Below are positions 16,479-25,700 of a stretch of DNA of 46,062 bases, in pieces (the stretch's first letter is position 1; every line of letters starts with the position of its first letter). The position numbers and the translations under genes are program-made. The notes beneath the pieces are model-generated. The model was not told where the DNA came from and searched no databases. It saw nothing but the letters and a program-made list of their open reading frames with translations. This DNA is from an uncultured Olsenella sp. (GTDB taxonomy: Bacteria; Actinomycetota; Coriobacteriia; Coriobacteriales; Atopobiaceae), in assembly GCA_900314575.1 (NCBI GenBank), contig OMVS01000007.1, positions 1-46,062 on the forward strand. Direction: 5' to 3'.

Positions 16479-17432
16479 CTATTCCACGGGCTCGCCGGAG
16501 AAGTCGAGGCCGTGCGTGATCCTGCGCGCGACCCGCTCGTCCGCGCCGTCGGCGAGCAGCTCCGTGACCGAGAAGGTCACCCTTCCGAGGGCCGCCTCGT
16601 AGAGGTCCCAGAACGAGGCGCGGGAGCTCTCACCGGTGAAGGGGTTCTCCCACGGGAGGTGCGCCCGGTTGTCGAAGTCGCTCGTCTCCTCGGCCCGCAC
16701 GCGGTGCGCCATGGCCCGGTAGAGCGAGTAGCGGCTCGGGGAGAACGCGCGCTCGATCGCACCCGCCAGGTCGAGCCTCAGCGGGTCGGGGGCGAAGAAG
16801 GCGCGCTGCGCCACGCGGAAGCACTCGACCGCGTGCGGAAAGGCGTGGGCGGCCTCCTCTACGGCCGCGCCCGAGAGCTCGGCGACCTGCTCCGCGAAGA
16901 GGCGGCCGACGCGCGTGAGCACGCGGTCCTGGGCGAGAAGGACGTGCTCGTAGGGGCGGTAGGCGCGGATGGTCTGGTGGCGCTTCGCGAAGAGGACCAT
17001 CTCGTCGAGGTCGCGCTCCACCTCGGCGTGCACCCGCCCCGAGTCGCCGCGGTCGAGCCCCTCGACGCCGGCGGCGGTGAGGCCGCGCTCCCAGAAGTAG
17101 ACGAGCGGGTGCACCGTCGAGTCGAGGAGGTAGTGGCAGAGGAAGCCCGCCACGTAGGCGCGAGCGACGCCCTCGTCGCCCGCGTAGGGGTCACGCGCCG
17201 CGCGCGCCAGCGAGGCCAGCACCCGCGAGGGGCGCTCGTGGTGCAGGCGGTTTCCCACTTCCCTGTAGGGGCGGCTCCCTATGGGGTCGAGCACGAGGTA
17301 GAAGAAGGGGTCCGGCCCCTGGTTGCCCAGGAGGAAGGCGTCCCTCTCATCCGGCGTCGAGAGCTCGACGGCGCCGAGGGCCGCCCCGAAGGCGTCCCGT
17401 CCAAAGAAGTCGTGGGTCATGACCGCAGGCAT
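16479..17432 (-). CDS. Zinc-dependent phospholipase C-like protein
   Basis: A 317-aa protein with the Zn-dependent phospholipase C domain in its N-terminal half: MTHDFFG at the start, LLGNQGPDPFFY, a LHHERPS segment, and the membrane-like AYVAGFLCHYLLDSTVHPLVYFWE block supplying His and Asp zinc ligands. The C-terminal ~130 residues are variable. It has no signal peptide, unlike secreted phospholipase C toxins, so an intracellular or non-classical role is likely; true lipase activity is unproven. The ATG at 17432 follows a strong GGAGGAG site. The longer upstream frame covers the promoter region and was not used. Confidence 0.78.
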   Translation of the reverse strand: MPAVMTHDFFGRDAFGAALGAVELSTPDERDAFLLGNQGPDPFFYLVLDPIGSRPYREVGNRLHHERPSRVLASLARAARDPYAGDEGVARAYVAGFLCHYLLDSTVHPLVYFWERGLTAAGVEGLDRGDSGRVHAEVERDLDEMVLFAKRHQTIRAYRPYEHVLLAQDRVLTRVGRLFAEQVAELSGAAVEEAAHAFPHAVECFRVAQRAFFAPDPLRLDLAGAIERAFSPSRYSLYRAMAHRVRAEETSDFDNRAHLPWENPFTGESSRASFWDLYEAALGRVTFSVTELLADGADERVARRITHGLDFSGEPVE

Positions 17433-17680
17433 CGTCTGCTCCTCCGTCCCCCAGGCCCGCCGGCACCTGCCGGGCAGGCAGCCTCCGCTCAGAGCGTAGC
17501 GTAGCGCAAGCGTCCCCGGGAGGGCCCGCGCCCCACGCCGACGCCACCTTACGCTCAGATTACGCGCGGCTGATAATGGGCTAGGCCCGACAGGGCTAGC
17601 ATGGTCTGTCGCCATTTGCGCAGGACGGCGCCGGCGGCGGGGGTCACGCACCCCGCGGAGGCGCCCCGAGGAGAGGGACG
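17433..17680. promoter_or_regulatory. Divergent intergenic region with a leader hairpin for the MFS gene
   Basis: This 248-nt gap separates the divergent phospholipase-like and MFS genes and must hold both promoters. On the plus strand a GATAAT box (17572-17577) has no good -35. Just after it, 17580-17600 forms a hairpin (GCTA-GCCC pairing with GGGC-TAGC, one bulged G, GACA loop). No convincing promoter for the minus gene was found. Confidence 0.35.
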
Positions 17681-18928
17681 GTGGTTCGCATGGCAGGGCG
17701 CAGGCTCGACAGGACCGAGAGGAGCTGGGTCCTCTACGACGTGGGCAACAGCGCGCTCGTGCTTCTCGCCTCGAGCGTCATCCCCATCTACTTCAAGTCG
17801 CTCGCGGACGGGCCGGCACTCGTGGCGTGGAGCTACGCCGAGACGGTGGCCTCGCTGATCATCGCCCTTCTCATGCCCGTCCTCGGCAGCATGGCCGACA
17901 TGCAGGGCATGAAGAAGCGCTTCGTGCTCGGCTGCGTGCTCACCGGCGCCGTGGCGACCGTCGCAATGGGCATCCCCACCGCCCCCATGGCCTTCCTCGT
18001 CGTCTACGTCATCTCCTCGGTCATGCTCAACACCTCGATGGTGTTCTACGACGCCCTGCTCGTGGACGCCACGACAGACGATCGCATGGACGAGGTCTCG
18101 AGCCAGGGCTACGCCTGGGGCTACGTCGGCTCCACCATCCCCTTCATCGCCTGCCTCGCGATCGTCCTCGTGCGCCCCTTCGGCATCTCCATGAGGACGG
18201 CTATGCAGATCTCGTTCCTGATCACCGCCGCCTGGTGGGTGGCCTTCACCGTGCCGCTGCTCAGGAACGTGCGGCAGACCCACTACAAGCCACGGCAGGA
18301 CCACCCCGTCTCCCGCGCGATCCGAGGCATCGGCGCCACCGCCCGAAAGATATGGGCCGACCGCACCATGCGCTACTACGTCATCGCCTACTTCTTCTAC
18401 ATCGACGGCGTGCACACCATCATCAAGCTCTCGACCAGCTATGGCTCCGACCTCGGCATCGACGGCACCCAGCTCGTGCTGGCGCTGCTCGTCACCCAGT
18501 TCGTGGCCTTCCCCTCCGCCATCGCCTACGGCAGGATGGGCTCGCGCTTCGGCACCAAGCGGATGCTGCTCGCAGGCATCGTCGGCTACACCTTCATCAC
18601 CCTGTTCGCGGCCTTCTTCCTGCGCACCGCCGCCGAGTTCTGGTTCCTCGCCATCATGGTCGGCCTCTTCCAGGGCGGCATCCAGGCGCTTTCTCGCTCG
18701 ATGTTCGGCAAGCTCTGCCCCAAGGACCACGCCAACGAGTACTTCGGCTTCTTCGACATCTTCGGCAAGTACGCCGCCATCATGGGCACCTTCATCGTCG
18801 CGACCATGACGCAGCTCACCGGCTCCGGCTCGCTCGGCGTCCTCTCCGTCGTCATCCTGTTCGTCGTCGGCTTCGTGGCCATGTGGCGCGTTCCGGAGCG
18901 CGGCCCCGCCGAGGAGGAGGCCGCCTAG
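17681..18928 (+). CDS. MFS transporter, UMF1/Atg22-like family
   Basis: A 415-aa inner-membrane protein with about 12 hydrophobic segments. The N-terminus (RTERSWVLYDVGNSALVLL) and the LCPKDHANEYFGFFDIFGK segment late in the protein are typical of the UMF1 group of the major facilitator superfamily, related to the yeast vacuolar effluxer Atg22; substrates of bacterial members are not established. It is the only gene of its unit. A GTG at 17681 fits a GGAGAG site; an ATG three codons later (17690) is an alternative start. The tail is short and acidic (EEEAA). Confidence 0.88.
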   Translation: MVRMAGRRLDRTERSWVLYDVGNSALVLLASSVIPIYFKSLADGPALVAWSYAETVASLIIALLMPVLGSMADMQGMKKRFVLGCVLTGAVATVAMGIPTAPMAFLVVYVISSVMLNTSMVFYDALLVDATTDDRMDEVSSQGYAWGYVGSTIPFIACLAIVLVRPFGISMRTAMQISFLITAAWWVAFTVPLLRNVRQTHYKPRQDHPVSRAIRGIGATARKIWADRTMRYYVIAYFFYIDGVHTIIKLSTSYGSDLGIDGTQLVLALLVTQFVAFPSAIAYGRMGSRFGTKRMLLAGIVGYTFITLFAAFFLRTAAEFWFLAIMVGLFQGGIQALSRSMFGKLCPKDHANEYFGFFDIFGKYAAIMGTFIVATMTQLTGSGSLGVLSVVILFVVGFVAMWRVPERGPAEEEAA

Positions 18929-18949
18929 CGGAGAAGGACGTCCGCCCCA

Positions 18950-18971
18950 GGCGCCCGCCTGCGCGGGCGCC
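18950..18971. terminator. Bidirectional terminator hairpin between MFS and nadB-nadC
   Basis: Perfect 9-bp inverted repeat: GGCGCCCGC at 18950-18958 and GCGGGCGCC at 18963-18971 around a 4-nt loop. It lies in the 58-nt gap between convergent genes, so it can serve both. No U-tract is present on either side. Confidence 0.7.
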
Positions 18972-18986
18972 ATCCGGCCGCGAGCT

Positions 18987-21056
18987 CTAGTCGAGGATCT
19001 CCAGGTGCTTCATCGAGATGTCGACGATGCCCGAGCTGTGCGTCAGCGCGCCCGAGGAGATGATGTCGACGTCGAGGTCGGCCAGCTGCGCCACGTTCTC
19101 CTCGCTCACGTTGCCCGAGATCTCGCACAGGGCGCGGTGGTCGATCAGGCGGATGGACTCGCGCATGTCGTCGCGGCTCATGTTGTCGAGCATGATGACG
19201 TCCGCGCCGGCCTCCACCGCCTCGCGCACCATCTCGATGGTCTCGCACTCGACCTCGATCTTGCACATGAAGGAGACGCGCATGCGCGCCGCCGCGATCG
19301 CGGGCTTGACGCCGCCGGCGGCATTGATGTGATTGTCCTTGAGGAGCACCGCGTCGGAGAGGCCCGTGCGGTGGTTGCCGCCCCCGCCGATGCGCACGGC
19401 CGCCTTGTCGAAGACGCGCATGCCCGGCGTGGTCTTGCGCGTGTCGACGAGCTTGGCGTGGGAGCCGGCGGCGGCGAGCAGGTCCACCATCCGCCGCGTG
19501 TAGGTCGCCACGCCGCTCATGTGCTGCAGGTAGTTGAGGGCCGTCCTCTCCCCCGCCAGCAGGATGCGCACGTCGCCCTCGACGGAGGCGAGCAGCTGGC
19601 CGGCGTGGATGCGGTCGCCGTCGTGCACGAGCGAGGTCACCACCGTGGTGGGGTCGAGGATCTCGAAGACGTGGGTGAAGACGGCGAGGCCCGCGATGAC
19701 GCCGTCCTGCTTGGCGATCACCTCCACGCGCGCGTGCTTGCGCCCGGAGATGACCGCGTCGGTCGAGACGTCGCCGGAGGGCATGTCCTCCTGGAGGGCG
19801 TATCGGATGTGCTGCTCGGTCGCCACGTTCAGGACCGAGGGGTCCATCGTGGGGCGCATGTCCTTGGTGTGCTCGATGATGATCCGCTCCGCCGCCCGAC
19901 GGGCGAACACGAGGCACTCGAGCAGCGAGTTGCTCGCCAGGCGGTTCTTGCCGTGAACGCCGGTGCAGGCGGTCTCGCCGACGGCGAAGAGGCGCGACAT
20001 CGTGGTCTCGGCGTTGGTGTTCACGTGGATGCCGCCCATGAAGTAGTGCTGGGCGGGCACGACGGGGATGGGCTCGGAGAGGATGTCGTAGCCCTGCGCG
20101 AGGCAGTACTCGTAGATGTGCTTGAAGTGGGTCTTGATGATGGAGGGCTTGATCCTCTCGAAGGAGAGCCACACGTGCTTGGTCCCCTCGCGCCTCATCT
20201 CGGCGAGGATCGCCTGGGCGACCACATCGCGCGGCTGCAGCTCGTCGCAGAAGCGCTCCATCTTGGAGTTGAGGAGGATGGCCCCCTCGCCGCGGGCGCT
20301 CTCGGAGATGAGGAACGAGCGACCAGGCTCGCTCGAGTAGAGGCTCGTGGGGTGGATCTGCACGTAGTCCATGTGCTCGAGCGCCACGCCGTGCTTGGCG
20401 GCGATGCGACAGCCGTCGCCGGTAAGGATCGGGAAGTTGGTGGAGTGCTCGAAGCAGCCGCCGATGCCGCCCGTGGCGAGCACCGTGAAGCGCGAGTAGA
20501 TCTCGTAGACCTCGTCCGCGTTGTCGTGGTCCTCGGCGCGGATGCCCGTGCAGACCTTCTGGTCGCCCGTGCCCTGGTCGACGAGGATGTCCACCATCTC
20601 GGTGTTCTCGTAGATCTCCACGTTGCGGCAGGCGCGCACCTGCAGGAGCAGGGTCTCGGTGATCTCGCGGCCGGTGATGTCCTCGTGGAATAGGATGCGC
20701 GGGCGCGAGTGGGCGCCCTCGCGCGTGTAGGCGAGCTCGCCGGAGGGCGTGCGGTTGAAGCGGACGCCGTAGCTGATCAGGTCGTTGATGATGGTGCGCG
20801 AGCTGCGGATGAGGATGTCGACGCTCTCGGGGCGGTTCTCGTAGTGGCCCGCCCTCATCGTGTCCTCGTAGAAGGAGTCGTAGTCGTCCTTGTCGTGCAG
20901 CACCGAGATGCCGCCCTGGGCGAGCATGGAGTCGCAGGTCTGGATGTCGCCCTTGGCGAGCATCACGATCTTGTAGTTGCGCGGCAGCTTGAGCGCGGTG
21001 TAGAGGCCCGCGGCCCCGCAGCCTGCGATCACCACGTCGCACTGGAGCCTCTTCAT
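18987..21056 (-). CDS. nadB-nadC: Fused L-aspartate oxidase / quinolinate phosphoribosyltransferase (NadB-NadC)
   Basis: A 689-aa bifunctional enzyme for de novo NAD synthesis. Residues 1 to ~405 are NadB: FAD-binding DVVIAGCGAAGLYTALKL, the CDSMLAQGGISV loop, VLATGGIGG, HPTSLY, and the GETACTGVHGKNRLASNSLLECLVF FAD segment read in order. The helical C-terminal domain of ordinary NadB (~530 aa) is absent. From ~residue 408 NadC begins: ALQEDMPSGDVSTDAV, GERTALNYLQHMSGVAT, DTRKTTPGMR, GGGGNHRTGL and DNMSRDDMRE. The oxidase makes iminoaspartate, NadA makes quinolinate and the NadC half makes nicotinate mononucleotide. The start at 21056 has GGGGAGGGG upstream; nadA lies 81 nt before it. The reading frame is intact across the join. 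Confidence 0.95.
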   Translation of the reverse strand: MKRLQCDVVIAGCGAAGLYTALKLPRNYKIVMLAKGDIQTCDSMLAQGGISVLHDKDDYDSFYEDTMRAGHYENRPESVDILIRSSRTIINDLISYGVRFNRTPSGELAYTREGAHSRPRILFHEDITGREITETLLLQVRACRNVEIYENTEMVDILVDQGTGDQKVCTGIRAEDHDNADEVYEIYSRFTVLATGGIGGCFEHSTNFPILTGDGCRIAAKHGVALEHMDYVQIHPTSLYSSEPGRSFLISESARGEGAILLNSKMERFCDELQPRDVVAQAILAEMRREGTKHVWLSFERIKPSIIKTHFKHIYEYCLAQGYDILSEPIPVVPAQHYFMGGIHVNTNAETTMSRLFAVGETACTGVHGKNRLASNSLLECLVFARRAAERIIIEHTKDMRPTMDPSVLNVATEQHIRYALQEDMPSGDVSTDAVISGRKHARVEVIAKQDGVIAGLAVFTHVFEILDPTTVVTSLVHDGDRIHAGQLLASVEGDVRILLAGERTALNYLQHMSGVATYTRRMVDLLAAAGSHAKLVDTRKTTPGMRVFDKAAVRIGGGGNHRTGLSDAVLLKDNHINAAGGVKPAIAAARMRVSFMCKIEVECETIEMVREAVEAGADVIMLDNMSRDDMRESIRLIDHRALCEISGNVSEENVAQLADLDVDIISSGALTHSSGIVDISMKHLEILD

Positions 21057-21137
21057 GGCAGCCCCTCCCCGGCCCGTCCGCCGGGCCCGGCGTCGTCGTC
21101 TTCGGTCGCGCCGGGGCGGCCCCGGCCGGCGCACGCC

Positions 21138-22073
21138 CTAGCGGGCGAGCTCGAGCATGCGGTCGAGCGCGCGCCTCGCCCCCGCGGCGAAGCGCTCGTC
21201 CACGTCCGTCTCCCCCGTGCCGTCGCGCAGGCAGGCCAGGACCTTCTCGCCCGTGACCTTCGCCATGTTGGGGCAGACGGGCGTCGTGCGCGGGAAGTAG
21301 TAGCGCTTGCGGCCCTGCTGGCCCGTCGCCGCGAGGCGCAGGTCGATCTCGTGGTGGACGCCGTGCACGGTGCAGATGACGTAGTCCTCCTCCGCGCCCG
21401 AGACGACCCGCTCGATGATGCCCGAGGTGGAGCCCACGTAGTCCGCCTCGTCCACCACCCAGGAGGCGCACTCGGGGTGGGCGCAGACGACGGCCCCGGG
21501 GTGCTGGGCCCTGAGCTCTTGCACCTCGACGAGCTCGATCGCCTCGTGCGTGACGCAGAAGCCGTCGTTCAAGATCACGTTCTTGGAGGGCACCTGCTCG
21601 GCGACGTAGTGGCCGAGGTGCATGTCGGGGATGAAGAGCACGTTGCGCTGGGGCAGGCGCCCCACGATCCTCACGGCGTTGGAGGACGTCACGCAGACGT
21701 CCGAGAGGGCCTTCGTCTCGGTCGTGGAGTTGACGTAGCAGACGACCGCGAGGTCTTCTCCGTAGCGCTCGCGCGCCTCCTCCACCGTCGAGCGCCTCAC
21801 CATGTGCGCCATGGGGCACCCCGCCGTGGGGTCCGGCATGAGCACGCGCTTCTCGGGCGAGAGGAGCTTGGCGCTCTCCGCCATGAACTCCACGCCGGCG
21901 AAGACGAGGGTCGCGCACGAGAGCTCCTTGGCCTTGCGCGCGAGGTAGAAGGAGTCCCCCACGAAGTCCGCGAGGTCCTGGGCGTCGTCCTCCACGTAGT
22001 AGTGGGCGAGGATGACCGCGTCCTTCTCGCGCTTGAGGCGCTCGACCTCCGCGCGCATAGAGTCTGTGACCAT
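21138..22073 (-). CDS. nadA: Quinolinate synthase
   Basis: A 311-aa [4Fe-4S] enzyme condensing iminoaspartate with dihydroxyacetone phosphate to quinolinate. Motifs in order: ILAHYYVEDDAQDLADFVGDS, LVFAGVEFMAESAKLL, PDPTAGCPMAHM, CYVNSTTETKALSDVCVTSSNA, FIPDMHLG, CAHPEC, YVGSTSGI, and a C-terminal CPNMAKVT holding a cluster cysteine. The frame runs on upstream through the argD shadow, but the ATG at 22073 follows a G-rich Shine-Dalgarno and matches the family length. It is first in the nadA-nadBC operon. Confidence 0.95.
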   Translation of the reverse strand: MVTDSMRAEVERLKREKDAVILAHYYVEDDAQDLADFVGDSFYLARKAKELSCATLVFAGVEFMAESAKLLSPEKRVLMPDPTAGCPMAHMVRRSTVEEARERYGEDLAVVCYVNSTTETKALSDVCVTSSNAVRIVGRLPQRNVLFIPDMHLGHYVAEQVPSKNVILNDGFCVTHEAIELVEVQELRAQHPGAVVCAHPECASWVVDEADYVGSTSGIIERVVSGAEEDYVICTVHGVHHEIDLRLAATGQQGRKRYYFPRTTPVCPNMAKVTGEKVLACLRDGTGETDVDERFAAGARRALDRMLELAR

Positions 22074-22108
22074 GAGCCCCCCAAGCGAGTCCCGGCACTG
22101 CGCCACCG

Positions 22109-22117
22109 AGGATAACA
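22109..22117 (-). promoter_or_regulatory. Extended -10 promoter of nadA-nadBC
   Basis: On the minus strand TGTTATCCT is an extended -10 (TG, one base, TATCCT). The predicted start near 22102 gives a leader of about 29 nt before the nadA ATG. No clear -35 is visible. It separates the NAD operon from the arginine operon upstream. Confidence 0.4.
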
Positions 22118-22174
22118 CGCCAGGGGTCCCGCGCGCCCACCGGACGAACGTCGCCCGGCGGACGCGCGGGAAGG

Positions 22175-23446
22175 CTAGCCCGCGAGCTCTGCGAGGAGGT
22201 CGCCGAGGGCGTCCGCCATCTCGTCGACCTCGGCCTCGCTCACCACGAGGGGCGGCAGGAACCTCAGGATCGAGTCGCCGATGTGGTTGAGGACGAGCCC
22301 CCGCTCGAGGCCCTTCTCCACCACCTCGGTCGCGACCGGCGCGTCGAGCTGGGCGCCGCGCATGAGGCCGTGGCCGCGCACCTCGCTGACGTGGGGGAGG
22401 CAGGCCAGGCGGGCCGCCAGGTGCTCGCCGCAGGCGATCGCGTGCTCGCCTATGTCCTCCTCCACGAGCGCCTCCACGCACGCGCGGCCGACGGCCGCCG
22501 CCAGCGCGTTGCCGCCGAAGGTCGACCCGTGGTCTCCCAGCCCCAGGAGGTCGGCCGCCTCGCCCCTCGCCGCGAACGCGCCCATGGGGAAGCCCCCACC
22601 GATGCCCTTGGCCATCGTCACGACGTCGGGCTCGATGCCCGCCAGCTGGTAGGAGAAGGGCGCGCCGCAGCGGAAGAAGCCCGTCTGCACCTCGTCCACC
22701 ACGAGGAGGAGTCCGCGCTCCCGGCACGCCTCCGCGACCCCCCTGAGGTAGTCCGCGTCCGCGGGCCACACGCCGCCCTCGCCCTGCACGCACTCGAGCA
22801 TGACCGCGCAGAAGGGCCCGCACTCCCCGCCCGGCTCGTCGAGGCGCGCCTCGAGCGCCCCGAGGTCGTTCAGGGGCACGGAGTCGAAGCCCTGAGGGAG
22901 CGGCAGGAAGCTCCTGTGGAAGGCCTCCTGGCCCGTGGCCGAGAGGGTCGCGAGCGTGCGGCCGTGGAAGCCGCGCTTGGCCGTGAGGATGGCGCTGGCC
23001 CCGCCGAGGCGCCTCTCGCCCCAGCGGCGCGCGACCTTGATCGCGCCCTCGTTGGACTCGGCCCCGGAGTTGGAGAAGAACAGCTTGAAGGCGGAGCCGG
23101 TCGAACCCGTCACGTGGCCGGCCCCGTCGGTCGTGGTCGCGAGCAGGGCCGCCACGTCGCGGGCGAGCTCGCCGCGGTTCTCGACGTAGTAGTAGTTGCC
23201 AACCTGCCAGAGGCGGCCGGCCTGCTCCTCGAGGGCGGCGACGAGCCTGGGGTGGCCATGCCCGAGCGAGAGGGCGCCGATGCCGCCGAGGAAGTCGAGG
23301 TAGGCGTTGCCCGCGGAGTCCCACAGCCGCGCGCCCTCGCCGCGCACGAACTCGACGGGGAGCCTCCCGTAGGTGTGCATGAGGTAGGTGTCGTCGAGCG
23401 CTGCCACGTCCTCGGGGACGCTCCGACCTATGTTCGCAGCTGCCAT
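22175..23446 (-). CDS. argD: Acetylornithine aminotransferase
   Basis: A 423-aa class III PLP aminotransferase converting N-acetylglutamate semialdehyde to N-acetylornithine. Clear motifs are LDFLGGIGALSLGHGHP, FFSNSGAESNEGAIKVAR, KRGFHGRTLATLSATGQ, the VVDEVQTGFFRCG segment with the PLP Asp, the TMAKGIGGGFPMGAF segment with the Schiff-base Lys, and STFGGNALA. Its position as the last gene of argC-J-B-D supports ArgD over ornithine or GABA aminotransferase. The ATG at 23446 follows AAGGAG; the long upstream frame is a shadow of argB. It lies 35 nt after the argB stop. Confidence 0.95.
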   Translation of the reverse strand: MAAANIGRSVPEDVAALDDTYLMHTYGRLPVEFVRGEGARLWDSAGNAYLDFLGGIGALSLGHGHPRLVAALEEQAGRLWQVGNYYYVENRGELARDVAALLATTTDGAGHVTGSTGSAFKLFFSNSGAESNEGAIKVARRWGERRLGGASAILTAKRGFHGRTLATLSATGQEAFHRSFLPLPQGFDSVPLNDLGALEARLDEPGGECGPFCAVMLECVQGEGGVWPADADYLRGVAEACRERGLLLVVDEVQTGFFRCGAPFSYQLAGIEPDVVTMAKGIGGGFPMGAFAARGEAADLLGLGDHGSTFGGNALAAAVGRACVEALVEEDIGEHAIACGEHLAARLACLPHVSEVRGHGLMRGAQLDAPVATEVVEKGLERGLVLNHIGDSILRFLPPLVVSEAEVDEMADALGDLLAELAG

Positions 23447-23481
23447 GGGTCTCTCCTTGTCTCCGCCGCGCGGGCGGTCGT

Positions 23482-24357
23482 CTAGTCCTGGGTGAACATG
23501 GTGCCGATGCCGGCGTCGGTGAAGATCTCGAGAAGGATCGAGTGCGGGTAGGTGCCGTTCAGGATGTGCACCTGCTCCACGCCGGCGTCGAGCGCGGAGG
23601 CGATGGCCGTGACCTTGGGTATCATGCCGCTCGAGAGCGTCCCCGACTCGAGCAGCTGGTGGGTCTCGCTCCGCGTGACCTGCGTGACGAGGCTGTCCTC
23701 GTCGTCGACGTCGGCGAGAAGCCCGTCGACGTCCGTGAGGTAGACGAGCTTGTGGGCCTTGAGGGCCTTGGCGGTCTCCGAGGCGGCGACGTCGGCGTTC
23801 ACGTTGTAGAAGCCGTCCGGGCCGCAGCCCACCGAGGCGACCACCGGGATGTAGCCGGCGTCGAGGACCGCCTCGACGAGCTCGGTGTTGACCTTGCGGA
23901 TCCTCCCCACGCGCCCGAGGTCGGCGCTCACCGGTTCGCACTTGAAGGTCTTTCCGTCCGCGCCGGAGATGCCCACCGCGTTGTTGCCGTACTCGTTCAG
24001 GGCCCAGACCAGCTGCTGGTTGACCTTGCCGATCAGGACCTCCTGGACGGCCTCCATGGTCGCGTCGTCGGTCACGCGCAGCCCGTCCTTGAAGCGCACG
24101 GGGATGTCGAGCTGCGAGAGCAGGCGGTTTATCGCCTTGCCGCCGCCGTGGACGAGGACGACGCGCATGCCCATGAGCTTGAGCATCTCGATGTCGGCTA
24201 CGACGCCGGCCATGAGCTCCTCGTTCTCCATCGCCGAGCCGCCGTACTTGACGACGACGGTCTCGCCGCGCCACTCGTTGATCCACGGCAGCGCCTCCAC
24301 GAGGACGTTCGCCTTCTGGAGCGCCTCCTCGCGCATGATCCGGTCGTGCCTCTTCAT
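23482..24357 (-). CDS. argB: Acetylglutamate kinase
   Basis: A 291-aa amino-acid kinase phosphorylating N-acetylglutamate. Visible: VVVKYGGSAM with the catalytic Lys, VLVHGGGKAINRLL, FKDGLRVTDDATMEAV, ISGADGKTF, NVNADVAASETAKAL and VYLTDVDGLL. Family members with an N-terminal helix like the one here (ALQKANVLVEALPWI) are typically the hexameric, arginine-inhibited form, so feedback inhibition is likely but not shown. The ATG at 24357 follows GGGAGG and lies 71 nt after the argJ stop. Confidence 0.96.
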   Translation of the reverse strand: MKRHDRIMREEALQKANVLVEALPWINEWRGETVVVKYGGSAMENEELMAGVVADIEMLKLMGMRVVLVHGGGKAINRLLSQLDIPVRFKDGLRVTDDATMEAVQEVLIGKVNQQLVWALNEYGNNAVGISGADGKTFKCEPVSADLGRVGRIRKVNTELVEAVLDAGYIPVVASVGCGPDGFYNVNADVAASETAKALKAHKLVYLTDVDGLLADVDDEDSLVTQVTRSETHQLLESGTLSSGMIPKVTAIASALDAGVEQVHILNGTYPHSILLEIFTDAGIGTMFTQD

Positions 24358-24428
24358 CGGTCCTCCCTCTCCACTCTCCCCTCCTGGTGGCGCGGCGACC
24401 CCGGCCCTCCCGGGGCGCCGCCATGCCG

Positions 24429-25700
24429 CTAGGTCCTGTACTCCCCGTTGATCTTCACGTAGTCGTGCGTGAGGTCGCAGGTCCAGATCCTGCAGGAGGC
24501 GTCGCCCATGTGGAGGTCGAGCGCGATGGGCACCTCCGGCGCCTCGAAGCGGCGAAGCATCTCCTCCTCGTCCATGGGCACCGCCATGCCGCCGCGGCAG
24601 ACCGCGACGCCCAAGAAGTCTATGTCGACCCGCGCCTGGTCGAAGGCGACGCCGCACTTGCCGGCCGCCGCCGCCACGCGCCCCCAGTTCGCGTCGTGGC
24701 CGAAGACGGCCGTCTTCACCAGGGGCGAGTTGGCGACCGCGCGGGCGACCTCCTCCGCGTCGGCCGGGGTCGCCGCGCCCGTCACGTCCACGGTGACGAG
24801 CTTGGTCGAGCCCTCGCCGTCCGCCGCGATCTGGCGTGCGAGCTGCTCGGCGACCGCGCGCACGGCGGCCGCGAGAGCGGGGTAGCCGGCCGACCCCACG
24901 TCGATCTCGTCGCCGCCTGCGGCGCCCGTCGCAAGCAGGAAGCAGGAGTCGTTGGTGGAGGTGTCGGAGTCGACGGTCACCTTGTTGAAGCTCGCGCGCA
25001 CGGCCGCGCCGAGCGCCGAGGCCGCCGCGGCACGGGTGAGGGGCGCGTCGGTCGAGAGCACGCAGAGCATGGTCGCCATGTTTGGCTGGATCATGCCCGA
25101 GCCCTTCACGAAGCCACCCACGTGCACCACCCTGCCGCCGACCTCGCCGGCGAGCGCGAACTCCTTGGGGTGGGTGTCGGTGGTCATCACGGCGCGCGCC
25201 GCGGCGTGGGCGCCGGCCGCGTCGTGGGAGAGCGCCTGGAGGGCGGCCGGCACGCCAGAGGCGAAGGGGGCCTCGTCGAGCTGGACGCCGATGACGCCGG
25301 TCGAGGCGACGAGGACCTGCCCCTCCGCGCAGCCGAGCGCACGGGCGAGCAGGGCCGCCGACTCGCGTGCGACGCCGAGCCCGCGCTCCCCGGTCGCCGC
25401 GTTGGCGTTGCCGGAGTTGAGCATCACCGCGCGGGCGGAACCCGCTGCCGCGCGCGGGCGCGAAACCTGCACGGGCGCCGCGCAGAAGCGGTTCTGCGTG
25501 AAGGTCGCCGCGCAGGTTGCGGGCTCGTCCGCGACGACGAGGGCGAGGTCGAGGCGGGCGGGGTCCTTGCGGAAGCCCGCGTGGACGCCGGAGGCGGCGA
25601 CGCCGGAGGCGGCGCAGACGCCCCCCTCGCAGGGGGCGAAGCCGAACGAGGCGGCTCCGGACGACTCGTCGGGAACTGGTATCGCATCGAAGGTGGACAT
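24429..25700 (-). CDS. argJ: Glutamate N-acetyltransferase / amino-acid N-acetyltransferase
   Basis: A 423-aa ornithine acetyltransferase-family enzyme that recycles the acetyl group from acetylornithine to glutamate; bifunctional members also use acetyl-CoA. Motifs: NRFCAAPV, NSGNANAATGERG, STGVIG, KGSGMIQPNMATML with the self-cleavage Ala-Thr pair whose Thr is the nucleophile, NKVTVDSDTSTND, and the C-terminal DLTHDYVKINGEYRT ending. Its presence implies the cyclic arginine pathway, so a separate argA or argE is not needed. The gap to argC is 124 nt and contains a 12-nt GC palindrome (25752-25763). Confidence 0.96.
   Translation of the reverse strand: MSTFDAIPVPDESSGAASFGFAPCEGGVCAASGVAASGVHAGFRKDPARLDLALVVADEPATCAATFTQNRFCAAPVQVSRPRAAAGSARAVMLNSGNANAATGERGLGVARESAALLARALGCAEGQVLVASTGVIGVQLDEAPFASGVPAALQALSHDAAGAHAAARAVMTTDTHPKEFALAGEVGGRVVHVGGFVKGSGMIQPNMATMLCVLSTDAPLTRAAAASALGAAVRASFNKVTVDSDTSTNDSCFLLATGAAGGDEIDVGSAGYPALAAAVRAVAEQLARQIAADGEGSTKLVTVDVTGAATPADAEEVARAVANSPLVKTAVFGHDANWGRVAAAAGKCGVAFDQARVDIDFLGVAVCRGGMAVPMDEEEMLRRFEAPEVPIALDLHMGDASCRIWTCDLTHDYVKINGEYRT

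Noticed and set aside
21138-24424. Long N-terminal extensions that would fuse nadA to upstream sequence (to 23324) or argD to upstream sequence (to 24424)
   Set aside because: The extra parts are Arg/Gly-rich shadows of argD and argB. Internal ATGs at 22073 and 23446 have ribosome-binding sites and give normal family lengths.
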